Shown here piece by piece: positions 50,393-59,786 of a stretch of 64,000 nucleotides of DNA; position 1 is the stretch's first letter; the number at the start of each line of letters is the position of its first letter. The position numbers were made by a program, and so were the translations under genes. The stretch is from Acidimicrobiaceae bacterium (GTDB taxonomy: Bacteria; Actinomycetota; Acidimicrobiia; Acidimicrobiales; Ilumatobacteraceae): NCBI GenBank assembly GCA_020637235.1, contig JACJWG010000018.1, positions 39,201 to 103,200 on the forward strand, in the 5' to 3' direction. The notes beneath the pieces were generated by a model. The model was not told the DNA's origin. It saw only the letters and a list, made by a program, of their open reading frames with translations, and made no database searches.

Positions 50393-50854
50393 TCACACGC
50401 AGAACTCGTTGCCCTCCGGATCGGTGAAGACGACCCACGAGTGCGGACCCTGGCGGCCGTCGCCGATCCGGGTCGCCCCGCGGCGCTGCACCGATGCGCG
50501 AAGTGCGTCGGCGTCGCCGTCGTGGGCACGCACGTCGAGATGGAGCCGGTTCTTCACGACCTTGGCCTCCGGCACGAGTTGGAACAGCACTCGCGGGCTG
50601 CCGGCCATTCCCCCCGGGGCGTTGATGGCCGCCCCTTCGCGCCACACCAGCCGCTCCCGATGGACCCGGGTGTCGGCCTCGGTGGCGAACCCCTGGTCGA
50701 TCATCGATCGGATGAAGTCCTCGGACTGGGGTTCGACCTCCCAGCCGAGGGTCTCGGCCCACCAATCGGCCAGTTCATGCGGGTCGTGGCAGTCGACGAC
50801 CACCTGGAACGAGTGGCTGCGCATCGGAGCGTTCGAGGTGGCGTCGTCGGTCAT
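50393..50854 (-). CDS. VOC-family (glyoxalase-like) protein
   Basis: A 153-residue VOC protein of the actinobacterial glyoxalase_6-like group. SFQVVVDCHDPHELADWWAETLGWEVE opens it, VKNRLHLDVRAHDGDADALRA is the centre and VVFTDPEGNEFCV the end, parallel to the paralogue at 7680-8066. The insert SMIDQGFATEADTRVHRERLVW is a subgroup feature. Substrate unknown. ATG 50854 lies 6 nt after TAGTGT. Confidence 0.88.
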   Translation of the reverse strand: MTDDATSNAPMRSHSFQVVVDCHDPHELADWWAETLGWEVEPQSEDFIRSMIDQGFATEADTRVHRERLVWREGAAINAPGGMAGSPRVLFQLVPEAKVVKNRLHLDVRAHDGDADALRASVQRRGATRIGDGRQGPHSWVVFTDPEGNEFCV

Positions 50855-50860
50855 GGGCCG

Positions 50861-50866
50861 ACACTA
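50861..50866 (-). promoter_or_regulatory. leaderless -10 box TAGTGT
   Basis: TAGTGT on the minus strand, followed by 6 nt and the ATG of the VOC gene at 50854. Confidence 0.5.
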
Positions 50867-50956
50867 GGCACGACGCAGGCATCGAGCGGCGGTACGTGGC
50901 GGATCACGGGAATGCCGGCGGGTGGTGGGCGTGTTCCTGATGGCGTGTCCGACCCG

Positions 50957-51709
50957 ATGTTGCGTGGCGCGCAGGAGACGATCGACGACGGCGCGGGTCG
51001 CGGACCTGTGCGGACCCTGATCGGTCGGATCTCCCGTGTGGAGGTCGCCGTCGCAGCGCTGGTGGCGGTGATCATGTTGGTGCTGGTCGTCGCCGAGCGT
51101 GACATCCTCGAGGCACCGTTCGAGAACACCCGGACCCTGTTGTTCACGGTCGGCGGCACGCTCGTCGCAGCCCTCGCACTGCTCGTGATGCTCCGGTACT
51201 CGGTGCCGCCGTTCGTGCGGGTGATCGTGCTGCTCGTCCCCTTCGTGCTGGTCAACTGGTGGCTGATCTCGCCGTACTTCCGCGACGAGGTGGTCGACGA
51301 GGACTTCGCGATCTCGATCTCGGGTGACGTCGCGGGCGACGAGTCCGCCGGCTCCACGCCGGCGACCGATCTACCGGTGTTGCTCGGTGCCGGCCGGTTC
51401 GTCGGCCTGGCCGGACACTCGGGCTCGGGCGACGCCGGCCTGTTCCGCGACCTCGACGGCTCGCTGGTGTTGCGGTTCGAGAACTTCGACATCGAGAACG
51501 GCCCGCAGCTCGTGGTGTATCTGGTGCCCGGTGCCGACCAGACGTCGATTGTCGACGGATCGGTCGCCCTCGGCGACCTCAAGGGCAACGTCGGCAACCA
51601 GAACTACGCACTGCCCGCCGACGTCGAGCTCGCCCCCGGTGCCTACACGGCCCTGGTGTGGTGCGACGCGTTCGACGTCGAGTTCGTGGGAGCGACGTTG
51701 ACCGTGTGA
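50957..51709 (+). CDS. DM13-domain membrane protein
   Basis: A 250-residue protein with three membrane helices (VAVAALVAVIMLVLVV, LLFTVGGTLVAALALLVML, VIVLLVPFVLVNWWLI) and an outer C-terminal DM13 domain: GAGRFVGLAGHSGSGDAGLF, LRFENFDIENGPQLVVYLVP, GNQNYALPADVEL and the conserved Cys in LVWCDAFDVEFV. DM13 domains are thought to take part in electron transfer or hydroxylation at the cell surface. ATG 50957 or an in-frame GTG at 50945 may be used. It converges with agmatine deiminase. Confidence 0.82.
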   Translation: MLRGAQETIDDGAGRGPVRTLIGRISRVEVAVAALVAVIMLVLVVAERDILEAPFENTRTLLFTVGGTLVAALALLVMLRYSVPPFVRVIVLLVPFVLVNWWLISPYFRDEVVDEDFAISISGDVAGDESAGSTPATDLPVLLGAGRFVGLAGHSGSGDAGLFRDLDGSLVLRFENFDIENGPQLVVYLVPGADQTSIVDGSVALGDLKGNVGNQNYALPADVELAPGAYTALVWCDAFDVEFVGATLTV

Positions 51710-51754
51710 CGGCGGAGCGATGGCGCCGCAGGGTTCGGCGTCGGCGCTGGCACG

Positions 51755-52786
51755 TCAGGGGAGGGTGATCCCGGCGGGGACCTGCTGGGTGATGCAGTGC
51801 GGTCCGCCGCCGCCGGCCGCGATCGTGCGCGCGGCAACCGGCACGATCTCCCGATCTGGATGGATCTCGGCGAGACGCGCGAGCGCCCGCACGTCGTCGC
51901 CGTTGCCGCCTCCCGCGACGGGAACGACGACCGCACCGTTCGCGAGGTAGTGGTTCGCGTACGACACCTCGGCGCCGATCCCGGGATCGAGGAGTTCGAC
52001 GGTGAACGCCCGACCGTCGGCGTCACGGGCGGCTCGGAGCGCAGCGAGGTTCGCGAGGCCAGGTTCGTGCTCGGGCGACGCCGGATCGGCGACCAACTCG
52101 AGCATCACGCGCCCCGGCGCGACGTACTGCAGGACGCCGTCGATGTGGCCGTCGGTGCCGGTCGGGCCGGTGTCGGCGCTGTGCCCGTACGGGAGCCACA
52201 CCACCTCGCGCACGCCGAGGAAGTCGCACAGCACGTCGGCGATCTCGGCGCGCGACAGGTGTGGGTTGCGGTTCGCGTTCAGCAGGCACTGCTCGGTGGT
52301 GATCAGCGTGCCGCAGCCGTCGACGAAGAACGATCCGCCCTCCAGCACGAGCGGTGCAGCGATCCACTCGAGGCCGAGCAGGTCGGCCACGCGCCTCGAC
52401 ACGGCAGCGTCGTCGTCGTGCGGGTGCCAGCGCTCGCCCCAGGCGTTGAACCGGAAGCCGGCGACGGCGAACTCGTCGCCGTCGCGGATGAAGATCGGGC
52501 CGCTGTCTCGGGCCCACGAGTCGTTCAGCGGCAGCTCGACCGGCCGGACGTCGCCGTGGCAACGAGCGGCGACGTCGTCTGCGCAGCCGGGGTTGCACAG
52601 CATGATCACCGGCTCGAACCGTGCGATGGCATCGGCCACCGCGGCGTACTCGCGTTCGGCCTCGACGAGCAGGTCGCCCCAGAGTTCCGGGCGCGACGGC
52701 CACTGCATCACGCACCCCGCGTGCGGCTCCCATTCGGCTGGCATCCGGAACCCACGTGCGGACGGGGTGGCTGGGCTCGTCTGCAT
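51755..52786 (-). CDS. aguA: agmatine deiminase (peptidyl-arginine deiminase family)
   Basis: A 343-residue enzyme converting agmatine to N-carbamoylputrescine and ammonia in the cytoplasm. FRMPAEWEPHAGCVMQWPS opens it, LPLNDSWARDSGPIFI is the substrate-binding block, VLEGGSFFVDGCGTLITTEQ and YGHSADTGPTGTDGHIDGVL the catalytic His/Asp region, and GGGGPHCITQQ holds the catalytic Cys near the C-terminus. Length fits the family. GGAGG lies upstream of ATG 52786. A carbamoylputrescine amidase is not next to it; the amidase at 53808 is of another type. Confidence 0.93.
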   Translation of the reverse strand: MQTSPATPSARGFRMPAEWEPHAGCVMQWPSRPELWGDLLVEAEREYAAVADAIARFEPVIMLCNPGCADDVAARCHGDVRPVELPLNDSWARDSGPIFIRDGDEFAVAGFRFNAWGERWHPHDDDAAVSRRVADLLGLEWIAAPLVLEGGSFFVDGCGTLITTEQCLLNANRNPHLSRAEIADVLCDFLGVREVVWLPYGHSADTGPTGTDGHIDGVLQYVAPGRVMLELVADPASPEHEPGLANLAALRAARDADGRAFTVELLDPGIGAEVSYANHYLANGAVVVPVAGGGNGDDVRALARLAEIHPDREIVPVAARTIAAGGGGPHCITQQVPAGITLP

Positions 52787-52856
52787 CGCGATCGCCTCCG
52801 ACGTGACCGGTGGGGGACAGCGGCGATCACGATGTCGAGGACCGCAGCGTACTCGG

Positions 52857-53600
52857 TCAGCCGGCGGCGTCGACGGGCCGCACCTCGGCGAGCCGTCGGC
52901 GCGCATAGTCGTCGTCCCAGCAGACCGCCGCCTCCCACGCCGCCGATGCCTGAGCGGCGACGTCGAATGCGTGGTCGCCGAGGTCGGCGGCGTCGTGGGG
53001 GAGCGCGAGGTCGAGGTCGGCGACGTCGACGCGCGCTTCGTCCCAGTCGATCAGCCCGACCCGGTCGGCGGTGATGCGGATGTTGCCGGCGTTGGGGTCG
53101 CCGTGCACGACGCAGGTGGGACGGCCGACGAGGCGGGCCCATGCGGCTCGGCACCGGGCAACTGCCTCCACGGGCATCGCGCCGAGATCGATCTTCGTGC
53201 CACTCCGGGCGCGCAGCAGATCGACCGACGAGCGCCATCCCGGCCGCTGTGGCCAGCCGGCGGTCGCCCGGTGCACCTCGCGCAGCGTGGCCGCCACTCG
53301 CCGCCAGTCGGCAGCGGTCTCGGGTGGGCCGCCGTCGATCCACGTCATCACCACCAGACCCGACGCGAACCACCGGCCATCGGTCGTCGCGATCGGCAGC
53401 GGCACGTGGATGCCTCGTGAATCGAGGTGGCGCAGGAGGCCGGTCTCCCAGGCGAGATCGGCGTCGGACCGGGTGCCGAGACGTCCGACGGCGATCTCGC
53501 CGCGCACCCGTACGGTCCAGATATCGTTGGCGACGCCGCCGGTGAGCCGTTCGACGCGGACGGCGTCGGGCCCCCAGTGTGCCAATGCGTCCCAGCCCAT
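52857..53600 (-). CDS. aminoglycoside phosphotransferase (APH)-family kinase-like protein
   Basis: A 247-residue APH-fold kinase. RLTGGVANDIWTVRVRGE is the glycine loop and first strands, CVVHGDPNAGNIRI the catalytic loop (HGD-x4-N) and GLIDWDEARVDVADLDLA the metal-binding DWD. It phosphorylates a small substrate such as an amino sugar or choline; nothing nearby identifies it. ATG 53600 has no ribosome site (GAAGAT lies 5-6 nt upstream). Confidence 0.9.
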   Translation of the reverse strand: MGWDALAHWGPDAVRVERLTGGVANDIWTVRVRGEIAVGRLGTRSDADLAWETGLLRHLDSRGIHVPLPIATTDGRWFASGLVVMTWIDGGPPETAADWRRVAATLREVHRATAGWPQRPGWRSSVDLLRARSGTKIDLGAMPVEAVARCRAAWARLVGRPTCVVHGDPNAGNIRITADRVGLIDWDEARVDVADLDLALPHDAADLGDHAFDVAAQASAAWEAAVCWDDDYARRRLAEVRPVDAAG

Positions 53601-53807
53601 CGCCCGATCTTCGCACGCAGTCGTCCGACGTCGACTGCCCATTCGGCACCGAGGTCGTTCGGGAACGGGTCCTGGGTGCCGGGGTTTCCTGTGAGCTGGG
53701 GCGGTGAGTCGTGCGTGGCGCCCAGAACCGAGTGGCGGGCGGCTCGGTCGGGTCGGTCGGCTGTGGTGGAATGGCGGGCGGACACGGGACCGAGGGGGGA
53801 GCGTCGA

Positions 53808-55217
53808 ATGGTCGACGAGATGCCGGGCGTGATCGAGGCGGCGGCGATGGTGCGTCGCGGCGAGGTGTCGTCTCGCGAACTCGTCGCTGCCTGCCTCGAA
53901 CGGGTCGACGCCGAACGAGGTCGCCTGAACGCCTTCGTGCACGTGGACGCCGAAAGTGCGCTCGCCGCAGCGGATCGGGTCGATGCCGATCGGCGTGCGG
54001 GCATCGACCTGCCACCGCTCGCCGGGGTGCCGTTCGGGGTGAAGGACCTGGAGGACTGCACGGGCATGCCCACCCGGCGCGGGTCTCGCTGGTACGCAGA
54101 CGCCGGTCCGGCCGGACGCGACGACATCCACGTGGCACGGTTCCGCGCCGCGGGGGCGATCCCGCTCGGGAAGACCGCCACCCCCGAGTTCGGCGCCTGG
54201 GGATACACGGCGAGTCCGCTCACGGGGGTGACCCGCAATCCGTGGGATCCAGCACGCACACCCGGTGGATCGAGCGGCGGTACGGCCGCGGCGGTGAGCG
54301 CCGGAGTGATGCCGTTCGGCACCGCGAGCGACGGCGGCGGCTCGATCCGCGGACCCGCGAGTTCGTGTGGCCTACCCGGGCTGAAGCCGACCTACGGCCG
54401 GGTGCCCACCTTCGGGGTCACCCGCCATGCGCAGAACGCCGTGAACTTCGCGCTCGCCACCACGGTGGCCGACACGGCGCTGCTGTTCGACCTGGCCGCC
54501 GGTCCCGATGCGCGTGACCGCACGAGCCTGCCGCCGGCCGGCATCTCGTACCTCGAGTCGATCGACCGTCTCGACGTGTCGGGCCTGCGGGCCACGTGGT
54601 CGGCCGACCTCGGGTTCGTCGTGGTCGATCCCGAGGTGGAGGGGCTGGCCGCTCGTGCGGCGGCGTCGTTGCTCGCCGTCGCCGACCTGAGGCAGGCCGA
54701 CGTCGACGTGCATCTCGACGACTACATCGGCATCTACACCAAGATCGAGGGCGCCGACCGCTTCGTCGACGCACCCAGTTGGTGGGCCGAGCGGATCGAC
54801 GAGCTCGACCCATTGTCGGCCGGCGGCTGGCCGGTGACGGCGAAGGTGACGTTGCCCGCGTTCGCCCGGGTGGAGCGTGCACGCCGCGAGCTCGAGAGTC
54901 AGGTGGCCGAGCTGTTCGAACACACCGACGTGCTGCTCACCCCCACCAATGCGTGCCCACCGTTCGCCGCCGAAGGGCCGATGCCCACCGAGATCGGTGG
55001 CCGCGCCTGCCATGGCGGCCACGCCGCGTTGCTGACCATGCTGGCGAACGTGGTGAACCTGCCGGCGATCACCGTGCCGGCCGGGGTGACCGCGGACGGC
55101 CTCCCGATCGGGTTGATGATCACGGCGCCGCGTCACCGCGAGGACATCTGCCTCCGGCTGGCGCACATCTGGGAACAGACGAACCCGTGGCCACGACACG
55201 CGCCGAGGCACGGCTGA
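53808..55217 (+). CDS. amidase signature family protein
   Basis: A 469-residue amidase. GVPFGVKDLEDCTGMPTRRG holds the catalytic Lys, TPGGSSGGTAAAVSAGVMP the Gly/Ser-rich loop with the cis-Ser, and ASDGGGSIRGPASSCGLPGLKP the nucleophile Ser. The C-terminal PAITVPAGVTADGLPIGLMI is standard. It hydrolyses an amide of unknown identity in the cytoplasm; GatA is excluded because GatB/GatC are absent and the loop differs. GGGGGGAG before ATG 53808 supports the start. The 200 bp upstream is empty. Confidence 0.93.
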   Translation: MVDEMPGVIEAAAMVRRGEVSSRELVAACLERVDAERGRLNAFVHVDAESALAAADRVDADRRAGIDLPPLAGVPFGVKDLEDCTGMPTRRGSRWYADAGPAGRDDIHVARFRAAGAIPLGKTATPEFGAWGYTASPLTGVTRNPWDPARTPGGSSGGTAAAVSAGVMPFGTASDGGGSIRGPASSCGLPGLKPTYGRVPTFGVTRHAQNAVNFALATTVADTALLFDLAAGPDARDRTSLPPAGISYLESIDRLDVSGLRATWSADLGFVVVDPEVEGLAARAAASLLAVADLRQADVDVHLDDYIGIYTKIEGADRFVDAPSWWAERIDELDPLSAGGWPVTAKVTLPAFARVERARRELESQVAELFEHTDVLLTPTNACPPFAAEGPMPTEIGGRACHGGHAALLTMLANVVNLPAITVPAGVTADGLPIGLMITAPRHREDICLRLAHIWEQTNPWPRHAPRHG

Positions 55218-55303
55218 TCCACCCATGATCCGGAACGGGTCATCTTCTGCGCGACGGTGGATCGACCCTTGACGAGAGGCATCCGCATCGTCACGCTGCG
55301 CCC

Positions 55304-56353
55304 GTGCCAGACCTGAGTGACGAGTTCGCCGACCGGATCATCGCGGCGCACGGCCTGTGGAAGTTCCGTCTGTACACGGCGATCGAGTCCGGTCGCAGCC
55401 GCTTCGATCCCAACGTCGTGCAGCGCGACGACCGGTGCCCGTTCGGCCACTGGCTCCACGGCGACGGGCGAGCGAGCCACGGATCCGACGGGAGGTTCGA
55501 TCCGATCGTCGGGTTGCACGCCCAGTTCCACCGTGCGGCGGCCGAGGTCTTGCGGGCGGCGTTGAGCGGTCGCGGTGAGGCGGCGGCGTCGATGATGCGG
55601 CCGGGTGAACCGTTCCTCGACACCTCCCTCGAGCTCGTGCGACGGATCGACGCGTGGCGAACCGGGACGAGCATCTCCGACGAGGCGATGGACCCGCTGA
55701 TGTGCACCACGATCGAGACGATCGCGCAATCGGCGTCTGCCACGGCGGCCGCCACCGTCGTCGCCGACAACACCACTGCGTTGGCTGCGGCCGTCGAGGA
55801 GATGACGGCTTCGATCAAGGAGATCGCGTCGAACGCCCACGGCGCGTCGTCGATCGCCGACGCGGCGCTCGACGAGTCCGCTCGTGCGGCCGAGACGATC
55901 GATCGCCTCATGCGGGCGGCGAGCGACGTCCGGACCGTGATCAAGCTGATCAACTCCATCGCCACTCAGACGAACCTGTTGGCACTGAACGCCACCATCG
56001 AAGCGGCGCGAGCGGGCGATCTCGGACGAGGGTTCGCCGTCGTCGCGCACGAGGTGAAGTCGCTCGCCGGCGAGACCGCCGCTGCCACCGCCGACGTCGA
56101 GGCTCGGATCACGGCGATCTGGGACAGCGCGTCGGCGGCATCGGCGAGCTTCGAGCAGTTCCGGGGTCGCGCCGAGACGATCGCGGCGCACCAGACCAGC
56201 ATCGCCGGCGCAGTGGAGGAGCAGAGCGCGGCGGTGGAGGAGATCTCGCGCCGTGTGCACGACACCTCCGACGCGTGTGCGGAGATCGTGGAGATCGTGA
56301 GTGCCGTCGGGTTGAGCGCCCGCAACTCCCGATCGGCGCTCAGCAGCCGCTGA
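55304..56353 (+). CDS. cytosolic methyl-accepting protein with zinc-binding CZB domain
   Basis: A 349-residue soluble chemoreceptor-like protein without membrane segments. The N-terminal 110 residues form a CZB domain: AHGLWKFRL, RCPFGHWLHGDGR and LHAQFHRAAAEV carry the His/Cys ligands of the zinc site. The rest is an MCP coiled coil with the hairpin tip SIATQTNLLALNATIEAARAG and GRGFAVVAHEVKSLAGET. It may sense zinc or hypochlorous acid. No che genes are in the window. GTG 55304 lies 6 nt after CACGCT, a near-match to the leaderless box. Confidence 0.9.
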   Translation: MPDLSDEFADRIIAAHGLWKFRLYTAIESGRSRFDPNVVQRDDRCPFGHWLHGDGRASHGSDGRFDPIVGLHAQFHRAAAEVLRAALSGRGEAAASMMRPGEPFLDTSLELVRRIDAWRTGTSISDEAMDPLMCTTIETIAQSASATAAATVVADNTTALAAAVEEMTASIKEIASNAHGASSIADAALDESARAAETIDRLMRAASDVRTVIKLINSIATQTNLLALNATIEAARAGDLGRGFAVVAHEVKSLAGETAAATADVEARITAIWDSASAASASFEQFRGRAETIAAHQTSIAGAVEEQSAAVEEISRRVHDTSDACAEIVEIVSAVGLSARNSRSALSSR

Positions 56354-56387
56354 GTGCACGCGCCGAGGGCGGACCGCCCACAGGGCC

Positions 56388-57512
56388 TCAGTTCGCCCCG
56401 AACTCCACCGAGCGGAGGACGAGTTCGAGGCCGGGTGTGCCCCGTTCGAGCGGTGAGATCGAGAGGTCGACGACGCGTGTGCTCTCCCAGTCGGGATGGG
56501 TGACGGGGAGGCGCAGACCGCTGCGGCGACGTTCGCCGACCGCTCGCTCGAAGGCCGCATCGATGCGCGCCCGGTCGTGTTCGGACGAGAGCGCCGTCAT
56601 TGTCTCGGGTCCGAAGTGACCGGTGAGCAGCGCCGAGCCGTACAGGTGTCGTGCCGCGGTGTTCTCGTACGAGATCCGCCAGTCCGCCGCGTCGATCACG
56701 AGCACGGCGTTCGGTGAGTCGTCGAGCACCGCCCGGAGCAACGCCTCGCTCCGGGCGAGCATGGCTTGTGCTTCGACGCGTGCGGTGACGTCGACGAGCC
56801 GGAGCCGGAGCCCCGACGGGTGACCGCCCGAATCGAGCGACGGCTGCACGATCACCGATGCCCAGAAACGCGAGCCGTCGCGACGCAGGAGCTGGTGCTC
56901 GTGACGGCGCACCGGCGGCGGAGCGGATCGGGGCGGAAGGAGGTCGTCGACGCACGGCCGGACGTCGTCGAGGCGGACGTCACCTGCCGCGAACATCGCT
57001 CGCGCCGCTGCGTTGGCCGCGGTCACGGTGCCGTCGTCGTCGAGCTCGACGATGCCCTCGGCTGCGTACTCGAACAGCAGCCAGTAGCGCTGCTCGCGTT
57101 GGGCGAGCGCGAGCCGTTCGTGTTCGAGCTCGGTGATGTCACGCACCACGGCGAAGTCGGGCGAGTCGGGGCCGAGCGACCCGATGCTCACCTGGCACGG
57201 GAACGTCGAGCCGTCGGCGCGCACCGCCTGGACTGCGTGCCTGGTGTTCATCGCCCTCGACCGTTCGCCCGTCGCGTGGAATGCGCCGACGAGGGCGGCA
57301 TGCCGCTCGACCGATGCGGGCGGCAGGAGGCGTTCGAGCGCGATGCCCTCCATCTCGTCGACGGGGGCGGCGAAGAGTGTCGCCGCGGCACGATTCACGC
57401 GCTGGATCCTGCCGTCACGGCCGACGAGCAGCACGGCGTCCGCCATCGATTCGATCACCGCGCTGGCCGTTTCGTGGTCGAAGTGGTGAGGGGGCGGAGG
57501 GGATGTCGTCAT
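56388..57512 (-). CDS. triple PAS-domain protein without output domain
   Basis: A 374-residue cytoplasmic protein. PAS 1 (about 15-140, MADAVLLVGRDGRIQRVNRA), PAS 2 (about 150-265, YWLLFEYAAEGIVELDDDG) and PAS 3 (about 275-370, LDDSPNAVLVIDAADWRI) end in LELVLRSVEFGAN with no kinase, GGDEF, EAL or DNA-binding domain. It probably works by contacting a partner, perhaps the LuxR-type protein read divergently from 57712 or the CZB-MCP that converges with it. Heme or flavin ligands cannot be named with confidence. Confidence 0.88.
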   Translation of the reverse strand: MTTSPPPPHHFDHETASAVIESMADAVLLVGRDGRIQRVNRAAATLFAAPVDEMEGIALERLLPPASVERHAALVGAFHATGERSRAMNTRHAVQAVRADGSTFPCQVSIGSLGPDSPDFAVVRDITELEHERLALAQREQRYWLLFEYAAEGIVELDDDGTVTAANAAARAMFAAGDVRLDDVRPCVDDLLPPRSAPPPVRRHEHQLLRRDGSRFWASVIVQPSLDSGGHPSGLRLRLVDVTARVEAQAMLARSEALLRAVLDDSPNAVLVIDAADWRISYENTAARHLYGSALLTGHFGPETMTALSSEHDRARIDAAFERAVGERRRSGLRLPVTHPDWESTRVVDLSISPLERGTPGLELVLRSVEFGAN

Positions 57513-57711
57513 CTCGGATGGTGTCACCGCTGTCACGGCTGGCGGCGCCGGTCGACCGACGGGTCGACGTCCAGTCTCGCCCTGCCGTCGGCAGACCGGG
57601 TGAACCAAAATGCGTCCATTTGCGGCCGTCGGTCGGACCGGGACTTGTGGTCCTGTCGCCGGCCGGGACCGCCGAGCATCGTGGTGCTGTCCGTTCGAGG
57701 AGTCGTCGCTG

Positions 57712-58683
57712 ATGGCCGACCGTGAGGTGCTGCCGACCCCCGGTGTCGGGTCGATCGAGCCGTCGCCGCTGTCGCGCGTGCTCGATCGGCTGGGACGCTG
57801 GCGCGACGACCTCGATGCGGTCGTGGCCGCGGCGCAGTTCAGCGCGGGGAGGTCGAGCGGGATCCTCACCGTGGCGGGCGAGCTCGACGCCAGCGTCGCG
57901 CAGGTCCAGCGCGTGATGCTCGACGCCGTCACCTCACGCCGATCGGCGTTCCAGGTGGTGTCGTTGCCGCCGGAGGACGGCCACGTCGGCCTCGACCTGC
58001 TGGTGTGGTCGGCTCGGGCCGGCGTGGCGGTGGCGCTCGGCTACCGGCCGTTGCACGACGGCGACGTGGTACGGCGACGCTCCGAGTCCACCGTGCGGTC
58101 GTTGCTGGACGACCTGGTGGCGATCGTGTCGACGCAGGTCGGGGCGTCGGAACGATCGACGGTGGTCGACGTCGCGCCAGACGGGCACGTGCGCGCACTC
58201 CCGTCCGCGATCGGCCGGGCCGCCGACCTCGTGCCGGGCGATCGGCCCGATGCGTGGCCGGTCGGGGCTCGGGTCGCCGATGCGATCGCCGCGCTCCGCC
58301 AGGGGACCACACGCGTTGTGGAGGTGTGGGTGCCCGGCCCCGATCCGCACGCACGGCCGATGCGGCTCGTGCTGCAACACGGGCCGAGCGGCGCCGTGGA
58401 GGGAATGCTCTTCCCGTACGACTCGCCGGTGGTGGTGCTGCCACCCCACCTGGCGGCACGGTTGACACCGCGCGAACGCGAGATCGCCGCACTGCTCGTC
58501 GGCGGTCGCCGGAGCACCGAGATCGCCCGGGAGCTCTTCATCTCGTGGCACACCTGCCGCAACCACACCAAGGCGATCTTCGGCAAGCTCGGCGTGCACA
58601 CCCTCGCCGAGCTCGTCGATCTCGTGCGGTCGGCCGGTGCAGGGCCCGACGGCGTCGTTCCGGAGATGCCACCGTCGCCGTGA
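57712..58683 (+). CDS. LuxR-type transcriptional regulator
   Basis: A 323-residue protein with a C-terminal LuxR helix-turn-helix: LTPREREIAALLVGGRRSTE, then IARELFISWHTCRNHTKAIF and GKLGVHTLAELVDLVR. The first 240 residues are a GAF/PAS-like sensor of unknown ligand. There is no receiver Asp, so it is not a two-component regulator. A purine-rich GAGGAG 12 nt upstream weakly supports ATG 57712. It diverges from the triple-PAS gene across about 200 bp, which could be their shared control region. Confidence 0.9.
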   Translation: MADREVLPTPGVGSIEPSPLSRVLDRLGRWRDDLDAVVAAAQFSAGRSSGILTVAGELDASVAQVQRVMLDAVTSRRSAFQVVSLPPEDGHVGLDLLVWSARAGVAVALGYRPLHDGDVVRRRSESTVRSLLDDLVAIVSTQVGASERSTVVDVAPDGHVRALPSAIGRAADLVPGDRPDAWPVGARVADAIAALRQGTTRVVEVWVPGPDPHARPMRLVLQHGPSGAVEGMLFPYDSPVVVLPPHLAARLTPREREIAALLVGGRRSTEIARELFISWHTCRNHTKAIFGKLGVHTLAELVDLVRSAGAGPDGVVPEMPPSP

Positions 58684-58707
58684 GTCGCGAATCGCTCGGG
58701 CCGATGT

Positions 58708-59772
58708 TCAGGGCATTCGTGGGAGATCGCTGACGAACGACCAGGCGGCCTCGATCTGCTCGTCGGAGATCGCCCGATCGTCGACGAACGACACGTCGAG
58801 TGCTTCCGCTCGGGCGTACGCAGCGAGCGCACGGACCGTGGCGGCGAAGTCGTCGTGGGAGATGCCGAGATCGTGAGGGTGGGCGCGGGTGCCGGCCCGC
58901 CGGACGATGTCGAACGGTCGTTGCGGATCGTTGCCCTGGAGGTGGGCCATGGCGCACACGGCGAAGGCGATGATCTCGCCGTGCACCGGGTGGGCGCCGG
59001 TGCGGTGCTCGTACGCGTAGGCGAAGAAGTGTTCGCTGCCCTCTTCGAACCGGCTGTGGCCGGCCGCGGCGCATGCGGCGCCGACGCGCCGGTAGGCATC
59101 CACCAGGAAGCGGATGCCGTCGTCGGTGACCGCGCCGATGTCGGCCGCGGCGGCGTCGAGTTCGTCGAGCAGGGCCGTGCCGAGCGCCGCCAGCGGCGCA
59201 TCCCATGGGTGGCCACGGCCGCGGGACGAGGCGAGCTCCCAGTCGTACAGACCCGTGTGGCACGAGAGCACGTCGCCGATGCCGGCGCGATTGAGGTGGG
59301 CAGGTGCCGAGCGGACGAGCGCGAGATCGATCACCACCTGTTCGGGGCGGACGGTCCCGATGTAGCGCACCCGGCCGCAGTCGCGCACCCCGATGGCGTC
59401 GGTGAAGCCGGCGTCGACCGAGGTGATGCTCGGCACCTGCACCAGCGGGCGGCCGAGCGTCCAGGCCAGGAACTTGGCGGTGTCGAGCGCCGTGCCGCCC
59501 CCGACGCCGACGACGACCGCTCGATGGAGTCGATCGTGGTCGAGCGCGTCGGCGACACCGTCGGCGACCCGCCGGAGATGATCGACCTCCATGTCCCACG
59601 CCGGCACCGTCGACGCCACGTCGGCGGCGCCTCGCAGACGGCCGGCGAGGCGCGTCCACGGTGGATCGTTCGCCGCCACGATCAGCGGGACTCCCAGCCC
59701 GGCGAGCACCTCGGACGCGTCGGCCTCCACGGTGTGGAACGGGGTGCCGAGCGAGCGATCCATCTCGTCCAT
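58708..59772 (-). CDS. iron-containing alcohol dehydrogenase / sn-glycerol-1-phosphate dehydrogenase-like protein
   Basis: A 354-residue Fe-ADH_2 family dehydrogenase. VVVGVGGGTALDTAKFLAW is the NAD(P) site, PSITSVDAGFTDAIGVRD the substrate region, and AGIGDVLSCHTGLYDW, HPWDAPL, EGSEHFFAYAYEHRT and HGEIIAFA provide the metal ligands (Asp and several His). Close homologues act on glycerol phosphate or on cyclitols, e.g. in aminocyclitol pathways. It is divergent from the PIG-L deacetylase with a 26-bp gap. Start ATG 59772; TACCCT lies 10 nt upstream and overlaps the plus-strand box by two bases. Confidence 0.85.
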   Translation of the reverse strand: MDEMDRSLGTPFHTVEADASEVLAGLGVPLIVAANDPPWTRLAGRLRGAADVASTVPAWDMEVDHLRRVADGVADALDHDRLHRAVVVGVGGGTALDTAKFLAWTLGRPLVQVPSITSVDAGFTDAIGVRDCGRVRYIGTVRPEQVVIDLALVRSAPAHLNRAGIGDVLSCHTGLYDWELASSRGRGHPWDAPLAALGTALLDELDAAAADIGAVTDDGIRFLVDAYRRVGAACAAAGHSRFEEGSEHFFAYAYEHRTGAHPVHGEIIAFAVCAMAHLQGNDPQRPFDIVRRAGTRAHPHDLGISHDDFAATVRALAAYARAEALDVSFVDDRAISDEQIEAAWSFVSDLPRMP

Positions 59773-59786
59773 GTCGCGCCTCAGGG

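Noticed and set aside
53764..53777. GGTGGAATGGCGGG shared with the region before 17632
   Set aside because: A 14-bp match is expected several times by chance in 64 kb of GC-rich DNA.
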